From Alphaproteobacteria bacterium US3C007 (GTDB taxonomy: Bacteria > Pseudomonadota > Alphaproteobacteria > Rhodobacterales > Rhodobacteraceae), in NCBI GenBank assembly GCA_034423775.1, contig CP139918.1, positions 1 to 64,000 of the forward strand: DNA of 64,000 bases, read 5' to 3'. How positions within the stretch are numbered: the first letter of the stretch is position 1; each line of letters starts with the position of its first letter. Shown here piece by piece: positions 6,929 to 15,425 of the stretch. A program made the position numbers and the translations under genes. Below the pieces are notes generated by a model that saw only the letters and a program-made list of their open reading frames with translations, had not been told where the DNA came from and did no database searches.

Positions 6929-8092
6929 ATGCCTGTAATCACCAATATTTACGATCTTAAAAAAATCTATGCGCGCCGCGTGCCCCGCATGTTTTATGAT
7001 TACACGGAATCTGGAAGCTGGACAGAGCAAACCTTTGATGAAAATGTAACTGACTTTCAACAGCTTAAACTTCGCCAGCGGGTTGCAGTTGATATGACAG
7101 GGCGCAGCACCACCAGCACCATGGTGGGGCAGCAGGTTGCCATGCCCGTGGCTTTGGCCCCGATTGGCATGACTGGAATGCAATCTGCCGATGGCGAAAT
7201 AAAAGCCGCGCGGGCGGCCGAAAGCTTTGGCGTGCCCTATACCTTGTCCACAATGTCAATCTGTTCAATCGAGGATGTCGCGGCCCATACTGAGGCGCCT
7301 TTTTGGATGCAGCTTTACATGCTGAAGGACAATGATTTTAATGATCGCTTGGTCGAGCGCGCGCGCGCCGCAAATTGCTCTGCCTTGGTTCTCACGCTGG
7401 ATTTACAGATCTTGGGCCAGCGTCACAAAGACATTCGCAACGGGCTGTCGGCACCGCCCAAACTGACGCCCAAATCGATCGCCAATTTGGCCACAAAATG
7501 GGGCTGGGGCACAGAAATGCTGGGCACGAAGCGGCGGTTTTTCGGCAATATTGTCGGCCATGCCAAAGGCGTCAGCGACCCAAGCAGCCTATCCTCTTGG
7601 ACAGCCGAGCAATTTGATCCGGCGCTTGATTGGGACAAGGTGGCCCGATTAAAGGATGTCTGGGGCGGCAAAGTCATTTTAAAAGGCATTTTAGATCAAG
7701 ACGATGCCAAGATGGCCCTGAAAGTGGGCGCGGATGCGATTATCGTCTCCAACCATGGCGGGCGGCAATTGGATGGCGCGCTAAGCTCGATCAAAGCGCT
7801 TCCAGGCATTGTTGAAGCGGTGGGCGATAAGATTGAAGTGCATATGGATGGTGGCATCCGCTCTGGCCAAGATGTTTTGAAGGCCTTAGCGCTTGGGGCG
7901 AAAGGCACCTATATCGGGCGCTCGCATATTTATGGGCTTGGGGCAATGGGCCAAGAAGGCGTGCGCAAAAGCCTTGAGCTTATTCACAAAGAGCTCGATA
8001 TTTCCATGGCACTATGCGGCCATAAACGGGTTCAGGACCTAAATCGCAACACGTTGTTGATCCCGAAAGGGTTTGCGGGGGATTGGGAATAA
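6929..8092 (+). CDS. lldD: FMN-dependent alpha-hydroxy-acid dehydrogenase, L-lactate dehydrogenase-like
   Basis: 387 residues, the length of respiratory L-lactate dehydrogenases. FMN and substrate residues can be followed: YDYTESGSW near residue 23, PIGMTGM at 79-84, a QLYMLKD strand, LKGIL at 251-255, and the active-site motif SNHGGRQLDG with catalytic H276. A phosphate-binding end (DGGIRSGQDVLKALALGA, YIGRS) completes the TIM barrel. These enzymes oxidise L-lactate or a related 2-hydroxy acid at the membrane and pass electrons to quinone. Which 2-hydroxy acid is used cannot be told from sequence; no lactate permease or regulator is beside it. Confidence 0.9.
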   Translation: MPVITNIYDLKKIYARRVPRMFYDYTESGSWTEQTFDENVTDFQQLKLRQRVAVDMTGRSTTSTMVGQQVAMPVALAPIGMTGMQSADGEIKAARAAESFGVPYTLSTMSICSIEDVAAHTEAPFWMQLYMLKDNDFNDRLVERARAANCSALVLTLDLQILGQRHKDIRNGLSAPPKLTPKSIANLATKWGWGTEMLGTKRRFFGNIVGHAKGVSDPSSLSSWTAEQFDPALDWDKVARLKDVWGGKVILKGILDQDDAKMALKVGADAIIVSNHGGRQLDGALSSIKALPGIVEAVGDKIEVHMDGGIRSGQDVLKALALGAKGTYIGRSHIYGLGAMGQEGVRKSLELIHKELDISMALCGHKRVQDLNRNTLLIPKGFAGDWE

Positions 8093-8197
8093 AACCGGCG
8101 TTCCCCCTTAACGCCCCCCCCCCGCTGGGGCGACTTCATAATTCTGTATTTTGGCCTTTTAAACCGTAAATAACTGGTTTATATGCGCGTCTTCATT

Positions 8198-8222
8198 GGG
8201 GTCACAGCCTTGGAGGGACCCC
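8198..8222 (+). promoter_or_regulatory. Hairpin in the rplY 5' leader
   Basis: GGGGTC (8198-8203) can pair with GACCCC (8217-8222) around a 13-base loop, ending 23 bases before the rplY start. No U-run follows, so it is not a simple terminator. It may affect rplY mRNA stability or translation, but nothing here shows function. Confidence 0.3.
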
Positions 8223-8245
8223 TTGCATTTATTATGGAGAGAATT

Positions 8246-8887
8246 ATGGCTGGAGAGATTCCAAATCTTGAAGTTTTGCCACGCACGGGGACAGGCAAGG
8301 GCGCCGCTCGTCAGGCGCGGCGCGATGGCATGGTGCCGGGTGTTGTCTATGGAGGCGGCGTTGATCCGCTGCCCATTCAAATCCCATTCAACGTGTTGTT
8401 TAAGCGCCTGAAAGCGGGGCGCTTTTTATCAACGCTGTTTAACTTAAAAGTTGAAGGCCATGAGGATGTTCGGGTGATTTGCCGGGATGTACAGCGTGAC
8501 GTCGTAAAAGATCTGCCAACCCATCTGGATCTGATGCGCTTACGCCGCACCTCAAAAATCAACCTATTCATCCCCGTTGAGTTTCTAAATGAAGACGTAT
8601 GTCCGGGGATCAAGCGCGGAGGCTATTTGAACGTCGTACGCCCTGAAGTTGAATTGGTGGTTACCGCGGGCGACATTCCCGAAAAGCTCACCGTCGACCT
8701 TGCGGAGGTTGCCGTGGGGGATGTGATTACGATTTCTGCAATCAGTCTTCCAGAGGGGGCACGCCCCACGATTGACCGCGATTTTGTAATCGCCAATCTA
8801 TCGGCGCCGGGTGGCATTTCTGCGTCCGAGGAAGAAGAAGCCGAAACCGAAACAGGCGATGCACCCGCAGAAGACTCCGCGGAATAA
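8246..8887 (+). CDS. rplY: Large ribosomal subunit protein bL25 (TL5/CTC type)
   Basis: 213 residues, the long form. The N-terminal 5S-rRNA-binding beta barrel (about 1-95; [34 protein letters not shown]) is followed by the TL5 C-terminal domain and an acidic tail rich in Glu and Asp (about 188-213). It binds 5S rRNA in the central protuberance. The start [10 protein letters not shown] at 8246 has GGAGAG 5 bases upstream; an in-frame ATG at 8183 is not preferred. The order rplY-pth is common in proteobacteria because both act in translation. Confidence 0.96.
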   Translation: MAGEIPNLEVLPRTGTGKGAARQARRDGMVPGVVYGGGVDPLPIQIPFNVLFKRLKAGRFLSTLFNLKVEGHEDVRVICRDVQRDVVKDLPTHLDLMRLRRTSKINLFIPVEFLNEDVCPGIKRGGYLNVVRPEVELVVTAGDIPEKLTVDLAEVAVGDVITISAISLPEGARPTIDRDFVIANLSAPGGISASEEEEAETETGDAPAEDSAE

Positions 8888-8924
8888 GACAACTGCGTTT
8901 TCGCAGGCGGTCAGTAAAAATTTG

Positions 8925-8953
8925 AAAAGCAGAGCAACCGCTCTGCTTTTTTT
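8925..8953 (+). terminator. Rho-independent terminator after rplY
   Basis: The stem AAAGCAGAGC/GCTCTGCTTT (8926-8935 with 8940-8949, loop AACC) is followed by a T-run to 8953. It separates rplY from pth, so pth probably has its own promoter in the 60 bases that follow. Confidence 0.9.
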
Positions 8954-9016
8954 ATGCGCTTTGCGTTTCGAACGGGCAGCGCTATAGACACCATATCGCT
9001 GAGCAGGAGCGTTTAC

Positions 9017-9712
9017 ATGCAACTATTCGTCGGATTGGGTAATCCCGGTTCAAAATACGCCCAGAACCGCCATAATATTGGATTCATGGCGCTTGATAAA
9101 ATCGCCTCTGAAAATGGGTTTTCACCTTGGAAAAAAAAATTTAACGGCGTGATCAGCGAAGGCCGCTTGGGATCAGAAAAACTGGTTTTGTTAAAACCGG
9201 AAACCTTTATGAACCTGTCCGGACAATCGGTCGGAGAGGCGATGCGGTTTTTTAAGCTGACGCCCGATGAGATCATTGTGTTTCATGATGAATTGGATTT
9301 AGCACCGGGAAAATGCCGCCTAAAAACAGCGGGCGGCCATGCGGGGCATAATGGCTTGCGCTCAATCCACCAGCATATCGGGGGTGATTATCATCGCGTG
9401 CGCTTGGGCATCGGGCATCCAGGGCATAAAGACCGCGTGGCCGGATATGTGCTTCATGATTTTGCCAAAGCAGATCAGGCCTGGTTAGATGATTTACTCA
9501 GCGGTATTGGCGAGGGCGTTGTAAAATTAGCTGGTAAAGATCCGGCAGGCTTTATGAATAAAGTCGCGCTCAAAGCGCAGGCGCAAAAACCCCAAAAACC
9601 AAAAGCGGCCCAGCCGCACAAGAACGAAGCCGCCCTTGAAAAACCACAATCGCCAGATAAGGAAGATCCCGTAAGAAATCCACTTCAAAGGTTGATCGAT
9701 AAATTCAAATAA
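9017..9712 (+). CDS. pth: Peptidyl-tRNA hydrolase
   Basis: 231 residues. Pth frees tRNA from peptidyl-tRNA that drops off ribosomes. The start MQLFVGLGNPGSKYAQNRHN places catalytic His at residue 19; the FHDELDLAPG stretch carries the partner Asp, and GGHAGHNGLRSI is the conserved RNA-binding loop. AGGAG lies 7 bases before 9017, which settles the start over the in-frame ATG at 8954. Compared with the E. coli enzyme (about 194 residues) there is a basic, Lys/Pro/Gln-rich C-terminal tail from about residue 190, seen also in other alphaproteobacteria. Confidence 0.97.
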   Translation: MQLFVGLGNPGSKYAQNRHNIGFMALDKIASENGFSPWKKKFNGVISEGRLGSEKLVLLKPETFMNLSGQSVGEAMRFFKLTPDEIIVFHDELDLAPGKCRLKTAGGHAGHNGLRSIHQHIGGDYHRVRLGIGHPGHKDRVAGYVLHDFAKADQAWLDDLLSGIGEGVVKLAGKDPAGFMNKVALKAQAQKPQKPKAAQPHKNEAALEKPQSPDKEDPVRNPLQRLIDKFK

Positions 9713-9720
9713 CGAATTCC

Positions 9721-10762
9721 AATCACTTTCACCAGCAAGCCGAAGCCTGCAGCGCTTTAGGCTCATGCTTTATGCGCAGACTGTTGCATCTGCTTACCGA
9801 TGGCGATTTATACCCCGTTACACTTATCAACCGGCTAAACATCTGGTCTGGCGGTCCTGCACCTGATAAATACAACTGCTCAAACTGGCTGCAGGGCTGC
9901 ATGCGTTGCTCCTGAGCGGCCAGAACCCAGCGCTTAAGGCGTGTTATAAGCCCCCCCCCCACAAACCGCGCCACTGGTAAAACTGCGCATGGCAGTTAAA
10001 GCGGCGCTGCGCAATCACGCAACGCATATCTTGCAATGGCTAAACTATATCCCGCAAACAAATGAAATCCGGCGCTACGCCGTGTTGGTTGCCACCGCGT
10101 TGATTATAGAGCGGCGTTTAAACCTGCCGCTGATTGTGTCAGAGCTGGGGGCAAGCGCTGGATTAAACCTCTTATTTGACCGGTTTGCGCTATCCTCTTT
10201 TGGGTTCACATATCAGCCCCATAAGGCCAAGTTGACGCTCACGCCCGATTGGCGGGGCCCAGCGCCCCCACCGGGCAGAGCCAAAATCGCCGGGCGCTCC
10301 GGCGTTAATCTGTCGCCGATAAACCCTCGGAGCTCTGAAGGATTTTTGAGGCTTTGTGCCTATACTTGGCCGGACCAAACCGAACGCCGACAGCAATTGG
10401 CGCGTATTTGCCCCGCGCAGCGCCTTGCCATTGCGCAAGGTGATGCAGCTGATTGGCTTCGCCTCCGGCTCGCAACGGGATATCCTGGGCATCTCCATTT
10501 GGTCTTCAACACAGTCGCGAGGCAATATTTTTCTCTCCAAACGCAACAAAACTGCAGGCAAGCGCCAGAAACCGCCAGACAACAGGCAAGCAGCGCAACC
10601 ACAATGGCACATTTTTCAATGGAAGCTGATCGCCAAGGTTTAGGCGCGGCATCTTGCTTCACTTTATGGCCGGGCGAACATGTGATTGAACTGGGCCGAG
10701 CAGATTTTCACAGGCGCTGGATCACATGGGTCGGAAATCGCCCGTTTAAGGGCTTGTCTTAA
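9721..10762 (+). pseudogene. DUF2332 family protein, frameshifted
   Basis: The DUF2332 sequence is spread over three frames. Frame A carries the N-terminus (HQQAEACSALGSCFMRRLLHLL, split here by reading) from about 9730. Near 9865 it continues in frame B as LAGLHALLLSGQNPALK. At the ten-C run 9951-9960 it passes into the frame that is open from 9962 to 10762 and contains the core (QTNEIRR, SELGASAGLNLLFDRF, WPGEHVIELG). One more C would repair the second break. No ATG, GTG or TTG start is seen for frame A. The biochemical role of DUF2332 is not established. Confidence 0.75.
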
Positions 10763-10805
10763 GCTGGCTGATCGCTAAGTTTCCCCAAAATAGGAGCCAA
10801 TGATC

Positions 10806-11174
10806 ATGCAAAAAGATCCAGAAATTAATGTCCTTGGCGCTGCGCTGGCCGCCTGTTCACAGGATCCGGTCACGGGCTTTTTTCGCGACGGGCATTGTAA
10901 CACCTGCGAAGCGGATCAAGGCAGCCACACCGTCTGCGCGGTGATGACGGCCGAGTTCTTGGCCTATTCAAAATATTTTGGCAATGATCTTAGCACGCCG
11001 CGGCCGGAATATGGCTTTGTAGGCTTAAAACCCGGTGACCATTGGTGCCTTTGCGCAGGCCGGTTTTTGCAGGCCCATGAAGAAGGTTGCGCGCCAAAAG
11101 TCAATCTCTCTGCCACGCATGCGCGCGCCTTAGAAATCGTTTCGCTTGAGATTTTACAAGCCTATCAGCTCTAA
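10806..11174 (+). CDS. DUF2237 family protein
   Basis: About 122 residues. The family pattern is clear: NVLG near the start, DPVTGFFRDGHCNTCEADQG, HTVCAVMTAEFLAYSKYFGN, GLKPGDHWCLC and a final HARALEIVSLEILQAY. Function of DUF2237 is unknown; conserved Cys and His (HCNTC, HWCLC, GC) could bind metal, which is inference. AGGAG lies 9 bases before the ATG at 10806 but only 3 before that at 10800, so I prefer 10806. It is convergent with proS. Confidence 0.9.
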   Translation: MQKDPEINVLGAALAACSQDPVTGFFRDGHCNTCEADQGSHTVCAVMTAEFLAYSKYFGNDLSTPRPEYGFVGLKPGDHWCLCAGRFLQAHEEGCAPKVNLSATHARALEIVSLEILQAYQL

Positions 11175-11198
11175 TCCTATGCCGCCTGCCGTGACAGG

Positions 11199-12536
11199 CT
11201 AAAGCGCCGCGTAAATCTGCGCAATCGCTTCGACAGCCTGCTCCAGTGGAAGTTCTTGGCTTTCTCCAGTTTTGCGCGCCGTCAGCTCGACCACACCATT
11301 TTTCAAACCACGCGGCCCTACGGTGATCCGCCAAGGTAGGCCAATCAAGTCCATGGTGGCGAATTTGCCGCCTGCCCGCTCTTGCCGATCATCATAAAGC
11401 GGTTCAAGCCCCAAAGCTGTGAGGCTGGTATAGAGCGCTTCGCAAGCTGCATCTGTTGCCGCATCCCCCTGCTTCAAATTCACAATTCCACAGTGATAAG
11501 GCGTGACGGCTTCTGGCCAAATGATTCCATTCTCATCATGGCTGGCCTCGATAATCGCACCAATCAAACGCGACACGCCGATCCCATGACTGCCCATATG
11601 GACCGGCACCCGGACGCCTTGATCATTCACCACATTGGCGCCCATCGCTTCAGAATATTTGGTTCCAAAATAAAAAATCTGCCCAACTTCTATACCGCGA
11701 CTGCTGCACCGGCGCTCTTCGGGCAAAGCGTCAAAGAGGCTGGCATCATGGGTTTCATCGGTGCGCGCATAGGGGGTGGTCCATTCCTCTACGATTCCGG
11801 CACATTCCTCCCAGTCATCATAATTCACCGCGCGATTGCCCAAAGTCAAATCTAGGATCTGGCTGTCATAAAACACTTCAGACTCGCCCGTATCCGCCAA
11901 CACCAAAAATTCATGCGTGTCATCGCCTCCTATCGGGCCGCTATCGGCGCGCATCGGAATTGCCTTCAGCCCCATCCGCTCATAGGTGCGCAGGTAACTG
12001 ACCATATGGCGGTTATAGGCATGCATGGCGCTGGGCTTATCGATATCAAAATTATAACCATCTTTCATAAAAAATTCGCGCCCCCGCATCACACCGAACC
12101 GGGGCCGGATTTCATCGCGGAACTTCCATTGAATGTGATACAGCGTCATCGGCAGGTCTTTATAACTGCCCACATGGCTGCGAAAAATATCCGTAATCAG
12201 CTCTTCATTGGTTGGCCCATAAAGCATGTCACGCCCATGGCGATCCTGAATACGCAACATTTCTTGCCCATAATCATCAAAGCGCCCACTTTCACGCCAA
12301 AGGTCCGCCGATTGCAGCGTCGGCATGAGCATTGGAATATGGCCGGCGCGCACTTGCTCTTCGTGCACAATATCTTCCAATTTGCGCAACACTTTGAACC
12401 CGAGCGGCAACCATGAATAAATGCCGGCGCTCGATTGCTTAATCATGCCGGCCCGCAACATCAAACGGTGGCTCACAATTTGTGCGTCAGCAGGGTTTTC
12501 TTTCAAAACGGGGATAAAATAGCGGGACAGGCGCAT
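11199..12536 (-). CDS. proS: Proline-tRNA ligase (short alphaproteobacterial form)
   Basis: 445 residues. It charges tRNA-Pro in the cytoplasm. Class II motifs are present: motif 1 region ([20 protein letters not shown]), motif 2 ([20 protein letters not shown]) and motif 3 ([13 protein letters not shown]), then an anticodon-binding domain (about 345-445, [20 protein letters not shown]). The editing insertion of the E. coli-type enzyme (about 570 residues) is absent, as is normal in this class. AAAGGACC precedes the ATG at 12536; upstream codons to 12602 are not family-like. Confidence 0.97.
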   Translation of the reverse strand: MRLSRYFIPVLKENPADAQIVSHRLMLRAGMIKQSSAGIYSWLPLGFKVLRKLEDIVHEEQVRAGHIPMLMPTLQSADLWRESGRFDDYGQEMLRIQDRHGRDMLYGPTNEELITDIFRSHVGSYKDLPMTLYHIQWKFRDEIRPRFGVMRGREFFMKDGYNFDIDKPSAMHAYNRHMVSYLRTYERMGLKAIPMRADSGPIGGDDTHEFLVLADTGESEVFYDSQILDLTLGNRAVNYDDWEECAGIVEEWTTPYARTDETHDASLFDALPEERRCSSRGIEVGQIFYFGTKYSEAMGANVVNDQGVRVPVHMGSHGIGVSRLIGAIIEASHDENGIIWPEAVTPYHCGIVNLKQGDAATDAACEALYTSLTALGLEPLYDDRQERAGGKFATMDLIGLPWRITVGPRGLKNGVVELTARKTGESQELPLEQAVEAIAQIYAAL

Positions 12537-12798
12537 CAAAGGTCCTTTGCAATAAAAAAACGGTCGAGCGCTCTGTTTAAGAAGAAAACATCCGTTCCAC
12601 AAGCCTTGCTCTGTCTGCCAGCGGCTTGCATGGCGCTGGCGCCATCTGGTTCAGATCCGTTGCAATCTTGTAGAGCCGGGGAGGCAGATCAATCGTTTAA
12701 ATCAACGGCAGCCCTGTTGAAGATATGTAAGCCTATAGTTTCCGTTTGGAGCATGGGGCGGGGCGGTGTATCATTTCGTTGAACATAAAGGAAAGCCT

Positions 12799-13230
12799 GT
12801 GAACTGTTTCCCCAAAAAGCCTTTTTATATCACGCTGATGCTGTCTTGCCTTCTGCCTATGCACGCGGCCTTTGCAAATTCCCAGCACAGGGCGGTTGTA
12901 ACAATCTGCGAAACCGCGCTTCAAACCAATGATCAGGGCACCATTCAATCTATGGCGCTTCAGATGAAAAATTGGCGGAGTTTGCGGGATGATACCCTGA
13001 TAAGGCGCGCGGAAACATGCCTTCAAACGGGCCTTGATACAGGGTATTTTTATTCTAAACCAAACGAAAGGTTCGAAATCAAACAGGCAAGCGTGGCGAA
13101 CAAAAACCTCCTGAAAGATATCGAAAAGCTGCATAAAGATTTGCTTGGCTTATGCCTTTCTTTGGCAAAGCAAACGCCCAAAGCCGCCTTGGAGCATCCG
13201 ATCTGCACAGCCCTGTGGAGCGCAAATTGA
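12799..13230 (+). CDS. Hypothetical exported protein
   Basis: 143 residues from a GTG start at 12799, which has AAAGGAAAG 3 bases upstream; an ATG at 12766 has no such site. The N-terminus is a signal peptide (FPKKPFYITLMLSCLLPMHAAFA, cut around residue 26 by the AxA rule). The mature part is helical with four cysteines that could form disulfides. No family is recognised. It is a lone gene, divergent from proS. Confidence 0.65.
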   Translation: MNCFPKKPFYITLMLSCLLPMHAAFANSQHRAVVTICETALQTNDQGTIQSMALQMKNWRSLRDDTLIRRAETCLQTGLDTGYFYSKPNERFEIKQASVANKNLLKDIEKLHKDLLGLCLSLAKQTPKAALEHPICTALWSAN

Positions 13231-13716
13231 CGGATCAAGGCTGCCATTTCAGACAGTTGGTATTTTTGGCAGGCCGCTGCTTGGGCCGCCCTCATGGGCT
13301 ATGGCATCCCTAGGGGAATCCGCCGGTCTTTTGGCGTTTTTGATGAGGTGTTGAGAATAGGGGGTGAGATAATCACTCGAGGCATAGATATGTGCTCACC
13401 GAAACCTCAAGCTCTGGCGGGAAAACCCCACATATAAATAAGTTGGTGCTAAAATAAATAACACCCCCTATTCACCTAAGAGGCTAAGCGCCCTTTAAGG
13501 CAAGACTTTGTCATTATAGCGGAAACTTAAAGGCTTATAGGGCAAATTATCTAGATTCTTGGCTATTTTACACCTCAAAGCCTTGCACCGCTCTGGTTTT
13601 CCTGTAGAAGGCACATCTGTTTTCGCACTTACTTTTATCGCACGGTCCCTCGTGGGTGGACGCGAAAACCTCATAGCCGCCCTTTGAAACGTGCCAAAAA
13701 TAGAACTGGAGAGCGC
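13231..13716. other. Intergenic region upstream of rpsF
   Basis: No gene is supported. A 46-codon frame without a start (13250-13437) is open but not protein-like in composition. The stretch contains a spaced 12-bp inverted repeat (13355-13473). It should also hold the rpsF promoter and its leader, about 13500-13716, where ribosomal protein autoregulatory structures occur in many bacteria; I could not confirm one by eye. Confidence 0.5.
13355..13473. repeat. Spaced 12-bp perfect inverted repeat
   Basis: GAATAGGGGGTG at 13355-13366 is the exact reverse complement of CACCCCCTATTC at 13462-13473, separated by 95 bases. The intervening DNA has no gene. It could be a decayed small mobile element or a protein-binding pair. 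Confidence 0.5.
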
Positions 13717-14082
13717 ATGCCCCTGTATGAGCATGTCTTTATTTCGCGTCAGGATTTATCCAGCGCGCAGGCCGAAGGCCTTGTTGAACATTTCACAACA
13801 ATCCTTGCAGATAATGGCGGAAACGTCGTTGAAAGCGAATATTGGGGTGTTAAAACGATGGCCTATAAGATCAATAAAAATCGCAAAGGCCATTATGCGA
13901 TGCTAAAATCGGACGCACCTGCGCCTGCGGTGCAAGAGATGGAACGGCTGATGCGTCTTCATGAAGACGTGATGCGGATTTTGACGATCAAAGTTGAAGA
14001 GCACGCCGAAGGACCATCTGCACAGATGCAACGCCGCGATGATCGTGGTGACCGCGGTGAACGCCGCGAACGTCGCGATTAA
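13717..14082 (+). CDS. rpsF: Small ribosomal subunit protein bS6
   Basis: 121 residues. bS6 pairs with bS18 in the platform of the 30S subunit. The S6 ferredoxin-like fold is recognisable from MPLYEHVFISRQDLS through YWGVKTMAYKINKNRKGHY, followed by a basic, repetitive tail (RRDDRGDRGERRERRD). GGAGA lies 5 bases before the ATG at 13717, preferred over the in-frame 13684. It begins the rpsF-rpsR-rplI operon. Confidence 0.97.
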   Translation: MPLYEHVFISRQDLSSAQAEGLVEHFTTILADNGGNVVESEYWGVKTMAYKINKNRKGHYAMLKSDAPAPAVQEMERLMRLHEDVMRILTIKVEEHAEGPSAQMQRRDDRGDRGERRERRD

Positions 14083-14106
14083 GTTTGTAGAAAAGGACGA
14101 TAGATC

Positions 14107-14334
14107 ATGGCAACCAAACCTTTTTTCCGCCGCCGCAAAGTCTGCCCTTTTTCTGGCGATAAAGCTCCGGCGATCGATTATAAAGATACAAAACTATTGC
14201 AACGCTATATCTCAGAGCGCGGCAAGATTGTTCCATCACGGATCACGGCTGTGTCAGCCAAAAAGCAACGAGAGCTTGCCCGCGCAATCAAACGCGCACG
14301 GTTTCTTGCTCTTTTGCCATATGCTGTGAAATAG
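14107..14334 (+). CDS. rpsR: Small ribosomal subunit protein bS18
   Basis: 75 residues, full length. Conserved bS18 features are a basic N-terminus with [12 protein letters not shown], the [19 protein letters not shown] core and the RNA-binding [20 protein letters not shown] segment. It binds bS6 and 16S rRNA. It starts 25 bases after rpsF with AAAGGA upstream and precedes rplI by 13 bases, so the three are one transcript. Confidence 0.98.
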   Translation: MATKPFFRRRKVCPFSGDKAPAIDYKDTKLLQRYISERGKIVPSRITAVSAKKQRELARAIKRARFLALLPYAVK

Positions 14335-14346
14335 GGAGATCTGATC

Positions 14347-14976
14347 ATGCAAGTAATCCTTATGGAACGCGTGGCCAAATTGGGCCAAATGGGTGATGTG
14401 GTTGATGTAAAACCAGGCTATGCGCGCAACTTCCTATTGCCGCAAGGCAAAGCCCGTAGCGCGTCAAAAGACAATATCGCAAATTTCGAAGCCCAAAAGG
14501 CGCAGTTAGAAGCGCGCAACTTGGAAACCAAGAAAGAAGCGGAAGATCTGGCCTCGCGCCTCGATGGACAACAATTCGTAGTGCTCAGATCGGCCTCTGA
14601 TGCAGGGGCTCTTTATGGCTCTGTGACACCGCGCGATGCGATGGAAGTGGCAACGGCCGGCGGTTTCAGTGTAGATCGCAAACAGATCGCCTTGGTCCGT
14701 CCGATCAAAGAGCTGGGCCTGCATGAGATGCTCGTGCGTCTTCATCCAGAAGTTTCTGCTACGATCGTTCTGAACGTGGCGCGCTCAGCCGAAGAAGCCG
14801 AACTGCAAGCCTCTGGCAAATCGATCCAAGAATTGGCCGCAGAAGAAGAAGCTGCTGCCGAGTTTGAAATTGCAGAGCTGTTTGACGATATCGGCGGTGC
14901 AGCCGCAGAGGATGAGTTTGACAGCGCGGCCCCCGCCGCTCCAGCTGCAGATGACGAAAGCAATCAAGACGGCTAA
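14347..14976 (+). CDS. rplI: Large ribosomal subunit protein bL9
   Basis: 209 residues, longer than the roughly 150 of E. coli. The N-terminal L9 domain ([35 protein letters not shown]) and long helix (about 42-75) are followed by the C-terminal rRNA-binding domain (about 80-150). An acidic Ala/Glu/Asp-rich extension (about 155-209) is extra, as in other Rhodobacteraceae. bL9 binds 23S rRNA at the base of the L1 stalk. It is the last gene before a strong terminator. Confidence 0.97.
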   Translation: MQVILMERVAKLGQMGDVVDVKPGYARNFLLPQGKARSASKDNIANFEAQKAQLEARNLETKKEAEDLASRLDGQQFVVLRSASDAGALYGSVTPRDAMEVATAGGFSVDRKQIALVRPIKELGLHEMLVRLHPEVSATIVLNVARSAEEAELQASGKSIQELAAEEEAAAEFEIAELFDDIGGAAAEDEFDSAAPAAPAADDESNQDG

Positions 14977-15006
14977 CACGCCTAAATGATATACAACTTC
15001 GTTAAG

Positions 15007-15040
15007 GGCGCCCCGCATACACGTCGGGGCGCCTTTTTTT
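15007..15040 (+). terminator. Rho-independent terminator of the rpsF-rpsR-rplI operon
   Basis: The stem GGCGCCCCG/CGGGGCGCC (15007-15015 with 15025-15033) has a 9-base loop and is followed by seven T (15034-15040). Confidence 0.95.
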
Positions 15041-15208
15041 ATCAGATGCCCATAATTGTTGAGGAAGGATGCAGCCCGCCCCAACAAAACCAAAGAAAAT
15101 CATGCACGCCTTGCCAAAAAACAGAGGTATCTTTCTAAAAGTTTCAAAAATTACTTGGGCTTTGATAATTTTCGAAAAGAATTGGCCAGCTTTTTATTTG
15201 ATTGCGTA

Positions 15209-15237
15209 TTGACCTTCCTTAGACGCCTGCTTAGTTT
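15209..15237 (+). promoter_or_regulatory. Predicted sigma-70 promoter of ilvB-ilvN
   Basis: TTGACC (15209-15214) and TAGTTT (15232-15237) are separated by 17 bases. The predicted start of transcription, near 15244, lies about 24 bases before the leader peptide, the layout expected for an attenuated biosynthetic operon. Confidence 0.6.
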
Positions 15238-15267
15238 AAGGAAAATTCAGAGAATGAGGCTGGAGCA

Positions 15268-15300
15268 ATGAAAATTTTGATTTCTGTGGTGGTGCGATAG
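15268..15300 (+). CDS. ilvBN leader peptide
   Basis: Ten codons, ATG AAA ATT TTG ATT TCT GTG GTG GTG CGA then TAG, giving MKILISVVVR. TGGAG lies 4 bases upstream. Six of ten residues are Ile, Leu or Val, the end products of the pathway controlled by ilvBN. A terminator hairpin (15341-15365) lies between this peptide and ilvB. This is the standard design of ribosome-mediated attenuation, in which scarcity of branched-chain aminoacyl-tRNA stalls the ribosome at the Val/Ile codons. Confidence 0.8.
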   Translation: MKILISVVVR

Positions 15301-15340
15301 AGCGAGGCGTAAAGATCCTTTTGATCATTCGTCCGTCGCA

Positions 15341-15365
15341 CCCCGAATAATCGGGGTTTTTTTTT
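15341..15365 (+). terminator. Attenuator terminator upstream of ilvB
   Basis: CCCCGA/TCGGGG (15341-15346 with 15351-15356, loop ATAA) is followed by nine T. Alternative pairings are available: GGTGCGA at 15291-15297 (end of the leader peptide) with TCGCACC at 15336-15342, and GCGAGGCG at 15302-15309 with 15330-15339 (two bulges). The first overlaps the terminator's left arm. Which one is the antiterminator I cannot decide by eye. Confidence 0.82.
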
Positions 15366-15425
15366 GAATTCAGAATATTAGGAAGGCTGCTGCATTGCAG
15401 CGATAAGGTTAAACTGGAGATGAAT

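Noticed and set aside
11382..12416. Two plus-strand frames of 157 and 167 codons
   Set aside because: They are antisense shadows of proS, which is certain from its class II motifs.
15056..15271. 71-codon frame ending at the ilvBN leader peptide (TGA overlaps its ATG)
   Set aside because: It starts next to the rplI terminator, passes through the predicted promoter and has no recognised sequence; the leader peptide is the better explanation.
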